From CAWEHU01 sp963808965 (GTDB lineage Bacteria > Pseudomonadota > Alphaproteobacteria > Acetobacterales > Acetobacteraceae): DNA of 64,000 bases. The position numbers were made by a program, and so were the translations under genes. Location of the stretch: assembly GCA_963808965.1 (NCBI GenBank), contig CAWEHU010000006.1, forward strand, positions 124,001-188,000, written 5' to 3'. The notes beneath the pieces are model-generated. The model made no database searches, was not told the origin of the DNA, and worked only from the letters and a program-made list of their open reading frames with translations. Shown piece after piece: positions 17,262-25,555 of the stretch (position 1 is the first letter of the stretch; the number at the start of each line of letters is the position of its first letter).

Positions 17262-17777
17262 ATGGACCTGAAGGACCACATCCGGGGCATTCCGGATTTT
17301 CCGAAGCCCGGCATCCTCTTCTACGACATCTCTACGCTGTTGCGCGATGCGGATGCGTGGCAGGTGGCGATGGGCCGCATGGCACGGGCGGTCCGTCCCT
17401 ATCAGCCGTACGTGCTGGCGGGGGTCGAAAGCCGCGGGTTTCTGCTGGCGGCGCCGCTCGCGCTGAAGCTGGGTTGCGGCTTCATCATGCTCCGGAAACG
17501 CGGCAAGCTCCCCGGCCCGACAATCGGGCTGGATTACGCGCTTGAATACGGAACCGACCGCATCGAGGTGCAGGCCGATGCGGTGGAGCCCGGGCAGCGG
17601 GTTGTCGTCATCGACGATTTGCTCGCGACCGGCGGCACGATGTCGGCCGGCATCGCGCTGCTCCGGAAGTGCGGAGCCGTCGTCCCCGCGGCCGCCGCCT
17701 TGATCGAACTCGCCTTCCTCAAAGGGCGGAACCGGCTGGACGTGCCGTGCGAGGCGCTGGTCTGTTACGAATCCTGA
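17262..17777 (+). CDS. apt: Adenine phosphoribosyltransferase
   Basis: Apt salvages adenine to AMP with PRPP in the cytoplasm. The ATG at 17262 (MDLKDHIRGIPDFPKPG) has a strong AAGGAAGG site 9 bases upstream; the frame is open to 17220 but the extension is not family-like. The 171-aa product carries the PRPP-binding loop VVVIDDLLATGGTMSAG and the N-terminal IPDFPKPGILFYDI typical of Apt. Length matches the family. Confidence 0.95.
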   Translation: MDLKDHIRGIPDFPKPGILFYDISTLLRDADAWQVAMGRMARAVRPYQPYVLAGVESRGFLLAAPLALKLGCGFIMLRKRGKLPGPTIGLDYALEYGTDRIEVQADAVEPGQRVVVIDDLLATGGTMSAGIALLRKCGAVVPAAAALIELAFLKGRNRLDVPCEALVCYES

Positions 17778-17793
17778 GCCGGAGGTCGGCGCG

Positions 17794-18975
17794 CTAAGCC
17801 GCTTCCAGGCTGAGCGGTCGCCGCTTCGCGAAAAAGGGCTCCACGCGCTGGGACCAGCAGCGGAGCGCGGCGCCGATCGCCTGGTGCATGTCGAGATACT
17901 TGTACGACCCGAGACGGCCGCCGAAGATGACGTTGCGCTCGCGTTCCGCCCTCTCCCTGTACACCTGAAGGAGTCGCCGGTCCGCCTCTGTCGCGACCGG
18001 GTAATAGGGCTCGTCGGAAGCGAGGGCGAACCGGCTGTACTCGCGATAGATGATGGTCCGCGGACCGTGCGCCCGCTCCGGATGCAGATGCCGGAATTCA
18101 TGGACCCGCGTGTAAGGCACGCGCTCGTCGGCATAGTTCATGACGGCGCAACCCTGGAAATCCTGTGTGTCATGAATTTCGGCCTGGAAATCGAGCGTGC
18201 GCCAGCTCAGTCGACCGGCGGTGAAGCCGAAATATCGGTCGATCGGGCCGGTGTAGATCACCGGCTTGTCCCTTGGCATGCTCGCGCGTATGTCGAAGAA
18301 GTCGACCCCTAATGCCACCTTGATCCGGGCATCCGCCGTCATGCGGCGGAACAGCGCGCCATAACCGTCCGCGGGCAATCCCTCGAAACGATCCGCGAAG
18401 TAGCGGGCGTTGAAGTCGTAGCGAACGGGAAGACGCGTGATGATGTCCGCCGGAAGCTCGCGCGCATCGGTCTGCCACTGCTTGGCGGTGTAGCCTCGAA
18501 TGAACGCTTCGTACAGCGGGCGGCCGATTAGGCTGATGGCCTTCTCTTCGAGATTGCGCGGCGCGTGCCCCTCGATTTCGCGGGCCTGCTCGCGGACAAG
18601 CGCCACGGCCTCGGCCGGAGTGAACGCGCGGCCGAAAAAGGCGCATATCGTGCCGAGATTGATCGGCAGCGGGAAGACCCGGCCGCCGACATTGGTGAAG
18701 ACGTGGTGCCGGTAGTCCGTGAAATCGGCAAACCGGCGAACATAGTTCCAGATCTTCTCACTGCTACAGTGGAAGAGGTGCGAGCCGTAACGATGCACTT
18801 CGATGCCCGTGTCGGCGTCGATTTCGCTCCAGGCGTTGCCGCCGATATGATTGCGCCGTTCCAGCACCAGGACATGGAGACCGGAGGTCGCGGCCCGTTC
18901 GGCGATCGTGAGCCCAAAAAACCCGGCGCCGACGACGATCAGGTCCGCTGCGCGCAGAGCCTCTGCAATACTCAT
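17794..18975 (-). CDS. glf: UDP-galactopyranose mutase
   Basis: Glf is an FAD enzyme that converts UDP-galactopyranose to UDP-galactofuranose, the donor for Galf-containing glycans. The 393-aa product starts with the FAD-binding VVGAGFFGLTIAER and LERRNHIGGNAWSE, then GIEVHRYGSHLFHC, the YTAKQWQTDARELPADI segment of the mutase, and the Arg-containing VIYTGPIDRYFGF. C-terminal YKYLDMHQAIGAAL is also family-typical. The start ATG overlaps the preceding small frame as ATGA. It is the last gene of the operon beginning at 23706, next to flagellar genes, so its product may supply flagellin or envelope glycan. Confidence 0.94.
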   Translation of the reverse strand: MSIAEALRAADLIVVGAGFFGLTIAERAATSGLHVLVLERRNHIGGNAWSEIDADTGIEVHRYGSHLFHCSSEKIWNYVRRFADFTDYRHHVFTNVGGRVFPLPINLGTICAFFGRAFTPAEAVALVREQAREIEGHAPRNLEEKAISLIGRPLYEAFIRGYTAKQWQTDARELPADIITRLPVRYDFNARYFADRFEGLPADGYGALFRRMTADARIKVALGVDFFDIRASMPRDKPVIYTGPIDRYFGFTAGRLSWRTLDFQAEIHDTQDFQGCAVMNYADERVPYTRVHEFRHLHPERAHGPRTIIYREYSRFALASDEPYYPVATEADRRLLQVYRERAERERNVIFGGRLGSYKYLDMHQAIGAALRCWSQRVEPFFAKRRPLSLEAA

Positions 18976-19115
18976 CGCCAGGCGACCGGATCCATCCGCT
19001 CGGCTCCACACTGGGCCGACGGAGAGAAAGCCTCCATGATAGGCGCGGCTTCCGCGGGAAGCAGCACGCGACCTCCGGCGACCACGCTCTGCGGGAACAC
19101 GTCCAGGGCGAGCAT
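18972..19115 (-). CDS. 47-aa coupled frame, probably the frameshifted C-terminus of the upstream gene
   Basis: Read alone, this is a 47-aa frame whose ATG overlaps the upstream stop (TGATG) and whose stop overlaps the glf start (ATGA). However, the same frame stays open upstream of the ATG and reads RVFVCRSEEELM before ALDVFPQSVVAGGRV, which looks like real protein, whereas the upstream gene ends abruptly in PRRN. I therefore think the upstream gene continues here after a frame change near 19145-19175. No family was recognised. Confidence 0.5.
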   Translation of the reverse strand: MLALDVFPQSVVAGGRVLLPAEAAPIMEAFSPSAQCGAERMDPVAWR

Positions 19116-19957
19116 CAGTTCCTCCTCGGACCGGCAAACAAATACTCGGGCCGGGGATTCGAGGCGTACTGGAAATGCCCGGCGGCGTAGGAATGCAGGA
19201 TCTCCTGCCCGAATCGATGCAAGATCGCCACCAGAGAGCCGGAGAACAAAGCAGCGAGATGGGCATTCCCGCCTTGAACGGTGAGGTGGAAGTAGCTGCT
19301 CGCGTACAGCATGAGCTTCAATTCATTGTAGCTCAGCTCCTCCGCCATCGCGCTCGCGATGTCCTCGAAGAGCAGCACCGAGCGATGACGGCGAACGAGC
19401 GGCAGATCCTGCAATTCGTGATCGGCCTGCTGATCGTCCGAAAATCCAGACTGCTTCGCCTTGATCCCGGGCCTCGTGTACACGATCGTGAAACTCTCGG
19501 TCAGAGCAGAAAAAATTCTGTCGAGTGCAGCCGGACTCAAAAAATTTACCGGCGGGCGATGCCATTCGTGGGTGAATTTGTTGTGGATGACGAGCAATGG
19601 CTTGTCCGATGCGAACAGTTCATTGCGATACCGCGCCCGGTAATCGGGAAACACCTCGAAGGCATTGCGCATCGAGTGATGGTCGTTTCGCGTCGGCAGC
19701 CAAGTCGGGCGTTGCAGCGGATGCACGTAGCATCGCTGCTCTTGCTTCTCTTCGATCTGGTCGGGTGCGAGAAAATAGTAGAATGGCCGCATGCCCCTAT
19801 AGGTAAGGATCCGCCGGCCAGCCATTTGGCCGGACAGATGCAGCCAGTAGATAAAGGGAACGAAGGAATTGATTTCGGCGCCGAACTCTCCGGAGAACTC
19901 TAGGCGTTCGGGAAGCCCGAAGTGCATGTCGAACGGCGTTCTACGTGCGTCCTGCAT
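19115..19957 (-). CDS. Unrecognised protein of a glycosylation operon, possible glycosyltransferase
   Basis: A 280-aa product (about 325 aa if it continues into 18972-19115). ATG at 19957 has GGAG 6 bases upstream. I do not recognise the family with certainty. The C-terminal half, with SVLLFEDIASAM, then LKLMLYASSYFHLTVQGGNAHLAALFSG, resembles the nucleotide-sugar side of GT-B glycosyltransferases, where a Gly-rich 'QGG' turn follows a helix. The middle holds PLLVIHNKFTHEWHRPP. No signal peptide or membrane segment is seen, so it is probably cytoplasmic. It overlaps the GT41 gene by 17 bases and precedes glf, which supports a glycan role. Confidence 0.6.
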   Translation of the reverse strand: MQDARRTPFDMHFGLPERLEFSGEFGAEINSFVPFIYWLHLSGQMAGRRILTYRGMRPFYYFLAPDQIEEKQEQRCYVHPLQRPTWLPTRNDHHSMRNAFEVFPDYRARYRNELFASDKPLLVIHNKFTHEWHRPPVNFLSPAALDRIFSALTESFTIVYTRPGIKAKQSGFSDDQQADHELQDLPLVRRHRSVLLFEDIASAMAEELSYNELKLMLYASSYFHLTVQGGNAHLAALFSGSLVAILHRFGQEILHSYAAGHFQYASNPRPEYLFAGPRRN

Positions 19958-22256
19958 GAGAGCTCCTTTCGTTGCACCACTCGCGCCAGGCGGACCGCAG
20001 CTTCTCTCCGAGATTGCGGCCGAACCGAGCCGAGTCACAGAGCGGGCTTGCCTTCACCCGTGCGCGCAATCCCGCTCGCAGGTCGGCGAGGGAACGCGGA
20101 TCCGAGGCTTTCGCGACCGCTGTTTCGATGTAGTCATGCAGAGTAGGCACGACCCAATCATTCAGGCCGGCGTTCGACATGTGACTGGCCGAGTGTCGCG
20201 AGGCGAACGTTTCCCCCGGCAGGGTCAAGGTCGGAACACCCATCCACAGCGCCTCGCAGGTGGTCAGCCCGCCGGAATAGGGAAACGGGTCCAGTACCAT
20301 GTCGACCCGGTTGTACTCAGCGAGAAAGGCGCGGTGCGCCGAGGAGCCGCGGAGCTCGATTCGCGAGGGCTCGATGCCATGCCGGGCGAAATCAGCAAGC
20401 ACCCGCTCACAGGTGGGCCGGTGAGCGAATTGGTGCGTCTTCAGGATCAGCCGCGAGCATGGCACGCGCCGAAGGATCTCAGCCCACGTCGCGATGACGC
20501 GCGGGGTGATCTTCGCGAGATTGTTGAAGCAACCGAAGGTGATAAAGCCGTTCGCAAGCGCGGGCAGAGGCTCGACATCGGGCGCGTGCGCCGGCGGGCT
20601 GTAACAAATGTACCCGTCCGGCATCCGCAGCAGGCGCTCCGTATACAGAGGCTCGAGTTCGGCGGGAGTCTCCCAACGATCCGTGATGAACCAGTCCATT
20701 TCCGCGAGACCGGTGCTGTGGTTCTGCATCCCCACCCACTTCACCTGCACCGGAGCGAGCCGGAAACCACAGGCGGGCATCCGCCCCGCATCCCCGTAGC
20801 CGCCGAGATCGATCAGTACGTCGATCCCGATCGCCCGCGCATGTCGCGCCAGCACGGCATCATCGAGCGCTTGCACGTCATGCCACTCGCCGGCGACGGC
20901 GCGAAAGCGGCGCGCGATCGGATCGTCGGCGGTGGCCTGCGCGAGTCCGATGATCTCGAACGAAGCAGGGTCGAGCGCCTCGAACCCGGCGATCGTCAGC
21001 CACCCGACGGGATGTGTTTTCAGCGTGCCGGAAAGCAGCCCGACACGAAGCCTTCGATCCGGATCGGCGTCATTGCAGAACGGCGGGGACCGGTCGCGCG
21101 GCAGCCGCTCCGAACAGGAGCGGAGCGCCGAAAGCAGTTCCTGGCCGGTCACGCCATCTCGGTAGGGCAGCGTGTTGCAGAGCGTGCGCCACGGCAGCAC
21201 AGCCGCGGGCGCCAGTTCGATGGCCTGGCGCGCGATCCCCTCCGCTTCCTCTTGCAAGCCGAGCGAAAGCGTCGCGTTGGCGAGATTGCACAACAACGTG
21301 GGTTGCGGTCCCTGGCGCACGACCAGCTCCGCCAACAGATCCCGCGCCTCCGCGTGCTGGTGCAGACGCATCAGCACGGCCGCCAGATTGTTGCCCAACT
21401 GCGGATCATCGGGATCGAGCGCGAGCGCGCGCCGCAAGGCAAGCTCGGCCTCCGGCAGCCGACAAGACGCCGCCAGGACGCGGCCGAGTGCCGAAGCCGC
21501 GATCTTGGCAACGGGATCGAGAGCGAGGGCCACCTCGAGCGCATCGGCAGCTTCGGCCAGGCGGCCCAGTCGCTCAAGCAGCACGCCCCGCGCCGTGAGC
21601 AGAACGCCATCGAGCGGATTCGCGCACGATGCGAGCTCCAATCGCGCGAGTTCCCCCTCGGCCGAACCCGCCTCCAGAGCAGCCTCGATCCGCCGCAGGG
21701 CGTAGTCGAGGGAAGCGGGCGCGAGACGATGCGCCTCCGCGAACGCCGACTCGGCCGTCTGCGCATCGCCAGTCATCATCAGGGCAAGGCCCAGCGCGTC
21801 CCATGCTTCGGCCCTGCCCGGCGCGACACCGCAGCAGCGCAACAACAGGATTTGCGCCGACGCCGGATCCCCGCGCGCAAGCAGCAGGGCCGCGAGTCCG
21901 ATCAGCGCCTCCGGCCGCTTCGGGTTGACCTCCAGAACGCGGCGATAGGCCTCCTCCGCTTCAGCTCCGCGCCCCGCCGACCGAGCCAACTCGGCGAGAC
22001 GCAATGGCGGCTCATCCCAGTCGTCAAAGCGGCGCTCCAAATCCCGCATCAGGCCTTCCGCGCGTCGCGCATCCCCGGCGCGCTGCTCGGCCAAGGCCAG
22101 ATTCAGCAAGGTCGGCGCGTCATCGCCGCCGAGCGAAATCGCCAGCCGCAATTCGATGAGCGCCCGGTCATCGAGCCCTTGCGCGAGGAGCTCGGTGCCG
22201 CGCGCCGCATGATAGGTCGCGGCCTCGACGCAGTGCGACGCGACGTCAGCCGTCAT
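19941..22256 (-). CDS. TPR-GT41 glycosyltransferase (O-GlcNAc-transferase-like), candidate flagellin glycosyltransferase
   Basis: A 771-aa protein: an N-terminal superhelix of TPR-like repeats (about residues 10-420, e.g. EEAYRRVLEVNPKRPEALIGLAAL-type units) and a C-terminal GT41 catalytic half. GT41 signs include LRVGLLSGTLKTHPVG, IDVLIDLGGYGDAGRMPA, LAPVQVKWVGMQNHSTG, DWFITDRWETP, FGCFNNLAKITPRVI, and DPFPYSGGLTTCEALWMGVPTLTLPG. The start ATG 22256 lies inside the upstream gene. Caulobacter FlmG has the same architecture and glycosylates flagellin; its location beside flagellin, flaF and flbT supports a similar job. The donor sugar is not readable from sequence. Confidence 0.85.
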   Translation of the reverse strand: MTADVASHCVEAATYHAARGTELLAQGLDDRALIELRLAISLGGDDAPTLLNLALAEQRAGDARRAEGLMRDLERRFDDWDEPPLRLAELARSAGRGAEAEEAYRRVLEVNPKRPEALIGLAALLLARGDPASAQILLLRCCGVAPGRAEAWDALGLALMMTGDAQTAESAFAEAHRLAPASLDYALRRIEAALEAGSAEGELARLELASCANPLDGVLLTARGVLLERLGRLAEAADALEVALALDPVAKIAASALGRVLAASCRLPEAELALRRALALDPDDPQLGNNLAAVLMRLHQHAEARDLLAELVVRQGPQPTLLCNLANATLSLGLQEEAEGIARQAIELAPAAVLPWRTLCNTLPYRDGVTGQELLSALRSCSERLPRDRSPPFCNDADPDRRLRVGLLSGTLKTHPVGWLTIAGFEALDPASFEIIGLAQATADDPIARRFRAVAGEWHDVQALDDAVLARHARAIGIDVLIDLGGYGDAGRMPACGFRLAPVQVKWVGMQNHSTGLAEMDWFITDRWETPAELEPLYTERLLRMPDGYICYSPPAHAPDVEPLPALANGFITFGCFNNLAKITPRVIATWAEILRRVPCSRLILKTHQFAHRPTCERVLADFARHGIEPSRIELRGSSAHRAFLAEYNRVDMVLDPFPYSGGLTTCEALWMGVPTLTLPGETFASRHSASHMSNAGLNDWVVPTLHDYIETAVAKASDPRSLADLRAGLRARVKASPLCDSARFGRNLGEKLRSAWREWCNERSSHAGRT

Positions 22257-23706
22257 CGCGCACCCGCTCGAGAACCACGAGCAAGCCCTCGACGGCCGCG
22301 CCCGCCTCCCAGCGCAGCGTCTCTCGGACGGCTTCCCTGAGCGCGAAACCCGCCTCCGAGGCGACGCGCTCCAGATACGCAAGGCTGTGCGCGTAACGCC
22401 CTTGCGGCCCGAGCGCCCATTTGCCGTTCCCGGTTGCGGCCGCATCGCAATTCGCCGAAGCCTCTTCCAGCGAGAAGAGAAACAGGCCACCCGGAATGAG
22501 ACGGCCGTGCACGGCCGCCATCACCTCTTCCAAGGCGCCGGAGTAGCAGAGGACATCGGCGGCGAAGATCACCGGCCAGCGTCGCTCGTCATGCAGAAGC
22601 GTCGCGATCAGGTCGGCTTCCCGCAACTCGGCATAGAGTTGTTTGGCGGCCGCTTCGCGCAGCATACCGGCCGAGAGATCAACGCCCATCATCGGCCCAA
22701 TCGGTAGATCGGACACCGCGACGGCCGCCAGGCCGGTCCCGCAGCCGAGATCCAACACCGGTCCGAGCGACTCTCCATTCCGCAACCCGGGCCGATGACG
22801 CAGCAACGCCGCCCGGATCAATCCAGGGACGCGATAGCCGAGCGAGATCAGATGCGCCTCGAAACGGCCGGCATAGCCGTCGAACACGGCGCGAAGATAG
22901 TCGACAGGGGCGCGCTCGCCGCCCGGCAATGCACCGGACGCTGCGACCAAGTGACGGACATAAGGGTCCTCCGGACCCAGTTTCAGCGCATCCGCGTACG
23001 CGTCCGCCGCCTCCTCATGCCGCTCTAAACTGGAAAGAGAGTGACCCTTGAGGCCGTACAGGCACGCATCCGCCACGCCGTCGAGCCGCGCCCGTTCCGC
23101 GAGGGCGAGGGCGCCGCGAAAGTCCTGCCGGCGCACCCGGTCCAGAACCGCTGCGTTCCGCAAGGCGACACTGCCCGGACAAGCGGCGATGCCGGAGGTC
23201 AGGGTCGCCGCCGCCAATTCGGTATCGCCGCTCGCGTGGAGTGCCGCCGACAGGCTCTGATAGAAAAACGGGTTTGTCGGCGCGCCCGCGATCGCTTCGC
23301 GCAGGCAAATCACGGCTTCCTCACTCCGGCCGAGGCCGATGAGCACGGTGCCGAGCAGCGCCTTCGCGACAGGATCCTCACGCTCCAGAATGACTGCCTC
23401 CGCGGCATCTTCCGCCGCGCCGGTCAGCTCATCGAGCTGGATACGCAACTCGGCTCGCGATTTGCGTAGCCCGGAATCAGCAGGCGTTTCCGCGATGGCT
23501 GCGTCCAGTTCCTCGGCCGCGGCCTGGAGCCGGCCCTCGCGCATGGCCAACTGCGCCGAGAGTTCGGCGAGACGCGGAGATGCGGGAGAGAGACGCCGCA
23601 GTGCCGCCATGAGCGGGCGCGCGACACCCAATCGCCCGGCTTGCAGCATCTCCGAAACGCGCTGCATCAACGCGCCGGTGTCGGCGAGCGTGGTCTGTAC
23701 TTCCAT
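22246..23706 (-). CDS. TPR-repeat SAM-dependent methyltransferase
   Basis: A 486-aa protein with an N-terminal TPR-like region (about 1-270, Ala/Leu/Glu-rich paired helices such as LSSLERHEEAADAYADALKLGP) and a C-terminal class I methyltransferase. The SAM motif I is VLDLGCGTGLAAVAV, followed by MMGVDLSAGM and a VIFAADVLCYSGALEEV strand. It may methylate a protein or a sugar bound by the TPR part. AGGAG lies 8 bases upstream of the ATG. First gene of the GT41/glf operon. Genes pairing TPR with a methyltransferase occur beside flagellin glycosylation loci, but a specific role is inference. Confidence 0.75.
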   Translation of the reverse strand: MEVQTTLADTGALMQRVSEMLQAGRLGVARPLMAALRRLSPASPRLAELSAQLAMREGRLQAAAEELDAAIAETPADSGLRKSRAELRIQLDELTGAAEDAAEAVILEREDPVAKALLGTVLIGLGRSEEAVICLREAIAGAPTNPFFYQSLSAALHASGDTELAAATLTSGIAACPGSVALRNAAVLDRVRRQDFRGALALAERARLDGVADACLYGLKGHSLSSLERHEEAADAYADALKLGPEDPYVRHLVAASGALPGGERAPVDYLRAVFDGYAGRFEAHLISLGYRVPGLIRAALLRHRPGLRNGESLGPVLDLGCGTGLAAVAVSDLPIGPMMGVDLSAGMLREAAAKQLYAELREADLIATLLHDERRWPVIFAADVLCYSGALEEVMAAVHGRLIPGGLFLFSLEEASANCDAAATGNGKWALGPQGRYAHSLAYLERVASEAGFALREAVRETLRWEAGAAVEGLLVVLERVRDDG

Positions 23707-23736
23707 CCCAGAGCTCCTTTTGAGCTGACGGAGGAC

Positions 23737-23758
23737 GGCACCCGAAGCGTTGGGTGCC
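23737..23758 (-). terminator. Hairpin after the flbT-flaF-DUF1217 genes
   Basis: A 7-bp inverted repeat (GGCACCC at 23737-23743 and GGGTGCC at 23752-23758) sits between the DUF1217 stop and the start of the methyltransferase gene. There is no T-run behind it on the minus transcript, so it may attenuate rather than terminate. Confidence 0.35.
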
Positions 23759-23772
23759 CAAACAGGCTAAGT

Positions 23773-24618
23773 TCAGACGATCAATCCCTGCGCCTTCACC
23801 GCGAGCGAGGCGAGGTCCGTCGTGGTTGACTGGGTGCTGCTGCTATTGGCGATCAGGTAGCGCTGGACGAAACTCTCGACGAATTTCGGGTCCTGGAACT
23901 TGGTGATATCCAGCCGGCTGGAGATCGCCTGTTCCTGGGCCGATAGATCCTGGAACGCGATCTGCTGGGGAATACCGAGCGCGGTGGTGACGACCGCGCG
24001 CATGACCGGGTCACCGAGGATTTGATCCACCGAGGTGATCCCGGAAGCCTGCTCCCGGAAGGTGAGCGCGTTCGACAGACCAGGGGTGGCCGCATCGAGC
24101 GACTGACGCCACGTCACCTCCGCATAAGCGTTGGCGATCGTGTCAAGCACCTTCGGCTGTTGGATGACCGCCAGCCCCTTCCCGGCGAAATCGTAGGTCT
24201 GCGCGACCGACTTCCAGCGTGTGTCCGAGAGCTTGTTCGCGAGCGAACTGCTGTCGCTTGTGTCGGACATGAGCGCCTTTTGCGCGAGCGCCGTGTAGGC
24301 GATCTGATCCGACAGGCCATTGGCGGTCAGGAGAACCTTCATGACAGTCGGGTTGGCAAGAAGCGACTGCACGTCCTTCGCGCCACTCACTGCCGTCCGA
24401 AAGGATTGCAGGTCTCGCGCGACGGCGGGCTGCTTCGCGGTTTCGGCGATTCCGGTCGTCTCGTTGGTTTCAGCCGACTGGAGGGCAGTAACCGGATTCT
24501 GGCCGGTCGAAGCGGTCGTGCCGCTATAACCGTAAAGCGTGCCTAGAAGGCTGCTGGCGGACGAGCCCGTGCTGCTGGCGCCGAACAGCAGAGGCAGGTA
24601 GCTGATGCTGCCGCTCAC
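23773..24618 (-). CDS. DUF1217 flagellar-associated protein
   Basis: A 281-aa protein with a Ser/Thr/Gly-rich N-terminus (LLFGASSTGSSASSLLG) and the DUF1217 pattern: AVARDLQSFRTAVSGAKDVQSLLANPTVMKVLLTAN-like and a repeat of it later (SNALTFREQASGITSVDQI, then MRAVVTTALGIP). The duplicated helical unit is visible around residues 65-120 and 185-240. DUF1217 genes are found in alphaproteobacterial flagellar clusters; the molecular role is not established. It follows flaF by 27 bases in the flbT-flaF operon. Confidence 0.8.
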   Translation of the reverse strand: MSGSISYLPLLFGASSTGSSASSLLGTLYGYSGTTASTGQNPVTALQSAETNETTGIAETAKQPAVARDLQSFRTAVSGAKDVQSLLANPTVMKVLLTANGLSDQIAYTALAQKALMSDTSDSSSLANKLSDTRWKSVAQTYDFAGKGLAVIQQPKVLDTIANAYAEVTWRQSLDAATPGLSNALTFREQASGITSVDQILGDPVMRAVVTTALGIPQQIAFQDLSAQEQAISSRLDITKFQDPKFVESFVQRYLIANSSSTQSTTTDLASLAVKAQGLIV

Positions 24619-24645
24619 GCCAGCACTCCCAAGCGCTCGGCGAGG

Positions 24646-24993
24646 CTACGCATTGCCCCCAAGTCCCGCGGCTATGTTCTCATTGACCGCGATCAGGAAC
24701 TCGAAGTCGGGAGCGTCGCCGTCCATTTCGCGCTGAATCGTGATGCCCACGGATATGAGCGACGCACGCAATTCGCGCGGCAACGCGTTGGAGGGATCGC
24801 GCAGAAGGTCGGCCATCGCCAGCCAGAGACGGCGATTGTCCGCGAGGGCGCGCACACGCTGGATGGGGCCGGCTTTTTGAGCAGCGCGCAAGGCGCCGTT
24901 CACGCGCCGGAAAACGTCCGCTTCCTGCTCGCGGAGGTTTCGGAAGCCCGATGAGGCTTCATAGGCTTGTCGCGCCTGCGACATCGTCTGCAT
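24646..24993 (-). CDS. flaF: Flagellar biosynthesis regulator FlaF
   Basis: FlaF (115 aa) is needed for flagellin secretion and synthesis and acts opposite to FlbT in Caulobacter. Family traits: N-terminal QARQAYEASSGFRNLREQEADVFRRVNGAL, NRRLWLAMADLLRDPSNALPRELRASLISVG, and a short C-terminal helix. AAGGAG is 11 bases upstream of ATG 24993; an internal ATG at 24984 is possible. It is 4 bases downstream of flbT, the standard pair. Confidence 0.92.
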   Translation of the reverse strand: MQTMSQARQAYEASSGFRNLREQEADVFRRVNGALRAAQKAGPIQRVRALADNRRLWLAMADLLRDPSNALPRELRASLISVGITIQREMDGDAPDFEFLIAVNENIAAGLGGNA

Positions 24994-24997
24994 CTGT

Positions 24998-25450
24998 TTA
25001 TAGGCTCCTTGTTGTCGCGCCGACCTGCGCGTGATCCATCGGGCGGGTCGGCGAAGGTACGCGGCCGAGCACGGAATCCTCGTGGCGGATGATGCGGCGG
25101 GCGAGCTTAAGCGCCTGATAGCAATCGTCCGCCTCGGCCGCGGCCAGGGCCCGCGAAAGAATCTCCCGGGCGAGAGCCGAGGTAGTGGCTTCCTGGAATT
25201 CGGCGATCAGCCGGCGCGCTGATTCCAGCCCGCGCGGTCTTTCCTCGATCGAGCCGATATAGGCGGATTGCAGTGCGAAATAGATGCGGCGGGCGGGACT
25301 GTCCGCCTGATCGGGCGGCATGATCTGCTTGCCGAAAAGGAAGCGCGCCCGGCCGGTCAGCTCGATTCGCGCCTTCGTGCGGAATCGGATTGGCGCGCCA
25401 TTTACGATCATGGTCTCGCCCTGGCGCAGCTCAAGGACCAGATTGGACAT
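24998..25450 (-). CDS. flbT: Flagellin mRNA-binding repressor FlbT
   Basis: FlbT binds flagellin mRNA 5' leaders and limits flagellin translation until hook assembly is complete. The 150-aa product begins LVLELRQGETMIVNGAPIRFRTKARIELTG-like, continues FLFGKQIMPPDQADSPARRIYFALQSAYIG, and has EADDCYQALKLARRIIRHE, all FlbT hallmarks. It lies downstream of the flagellin gene on the same strand, followed closely by flaF. Confidence 0.93.
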   Translation of the reverse strand: MSNLVLELRQGETMIVNGAPIRFRTKARIELTGRARFLFGKQIMPPDQADSPARRIYFALQSAYIGSIEERPRGLESARRLIAEFQEATTSALAREILSRALAAAEADDCYQALKLARRIIRHEDSVLGRVPSPTRPMDHAQVGATTRSL

Positions 25451-25512
25451 CGTTGTCTCTATCCCAGATGCGCGGCAAGGGCGGCGGTGTTTGATGGAGC
25501 GCGGGCGGTCGC

Positions 25513-25545
25513 TCCGGCAGCGACCTTCTTTCGGTCGCCGCCGGA
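25513..25545 (-). terminator. Long hairpin downstream of flagellin
   Basis: Arms at 25514-25525 and 25533-25544 pair over 12 positions with a single mismatch around a 7-base loop, starting 11 bases after the flagellin stop. No U-tract follows. It probably protects the flagellin mRNA 3' end or partially terminates it ahead of flbT. Its palindromic form with an A-rich loop on the minus strand also resembles the motifs at 26440 and 32842. Confidence 0.5.
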
Positions 25546-25555
25546 AGCTCCGCTT

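Noticed and set aside
19869..22340. 823-codon plus-strand open frame opposite the GT41 gene
   Set aside because: It is a shadow of high-GC codon bias; the minus strand has clear TPR and GT41 motifs and a proper ribosome site.
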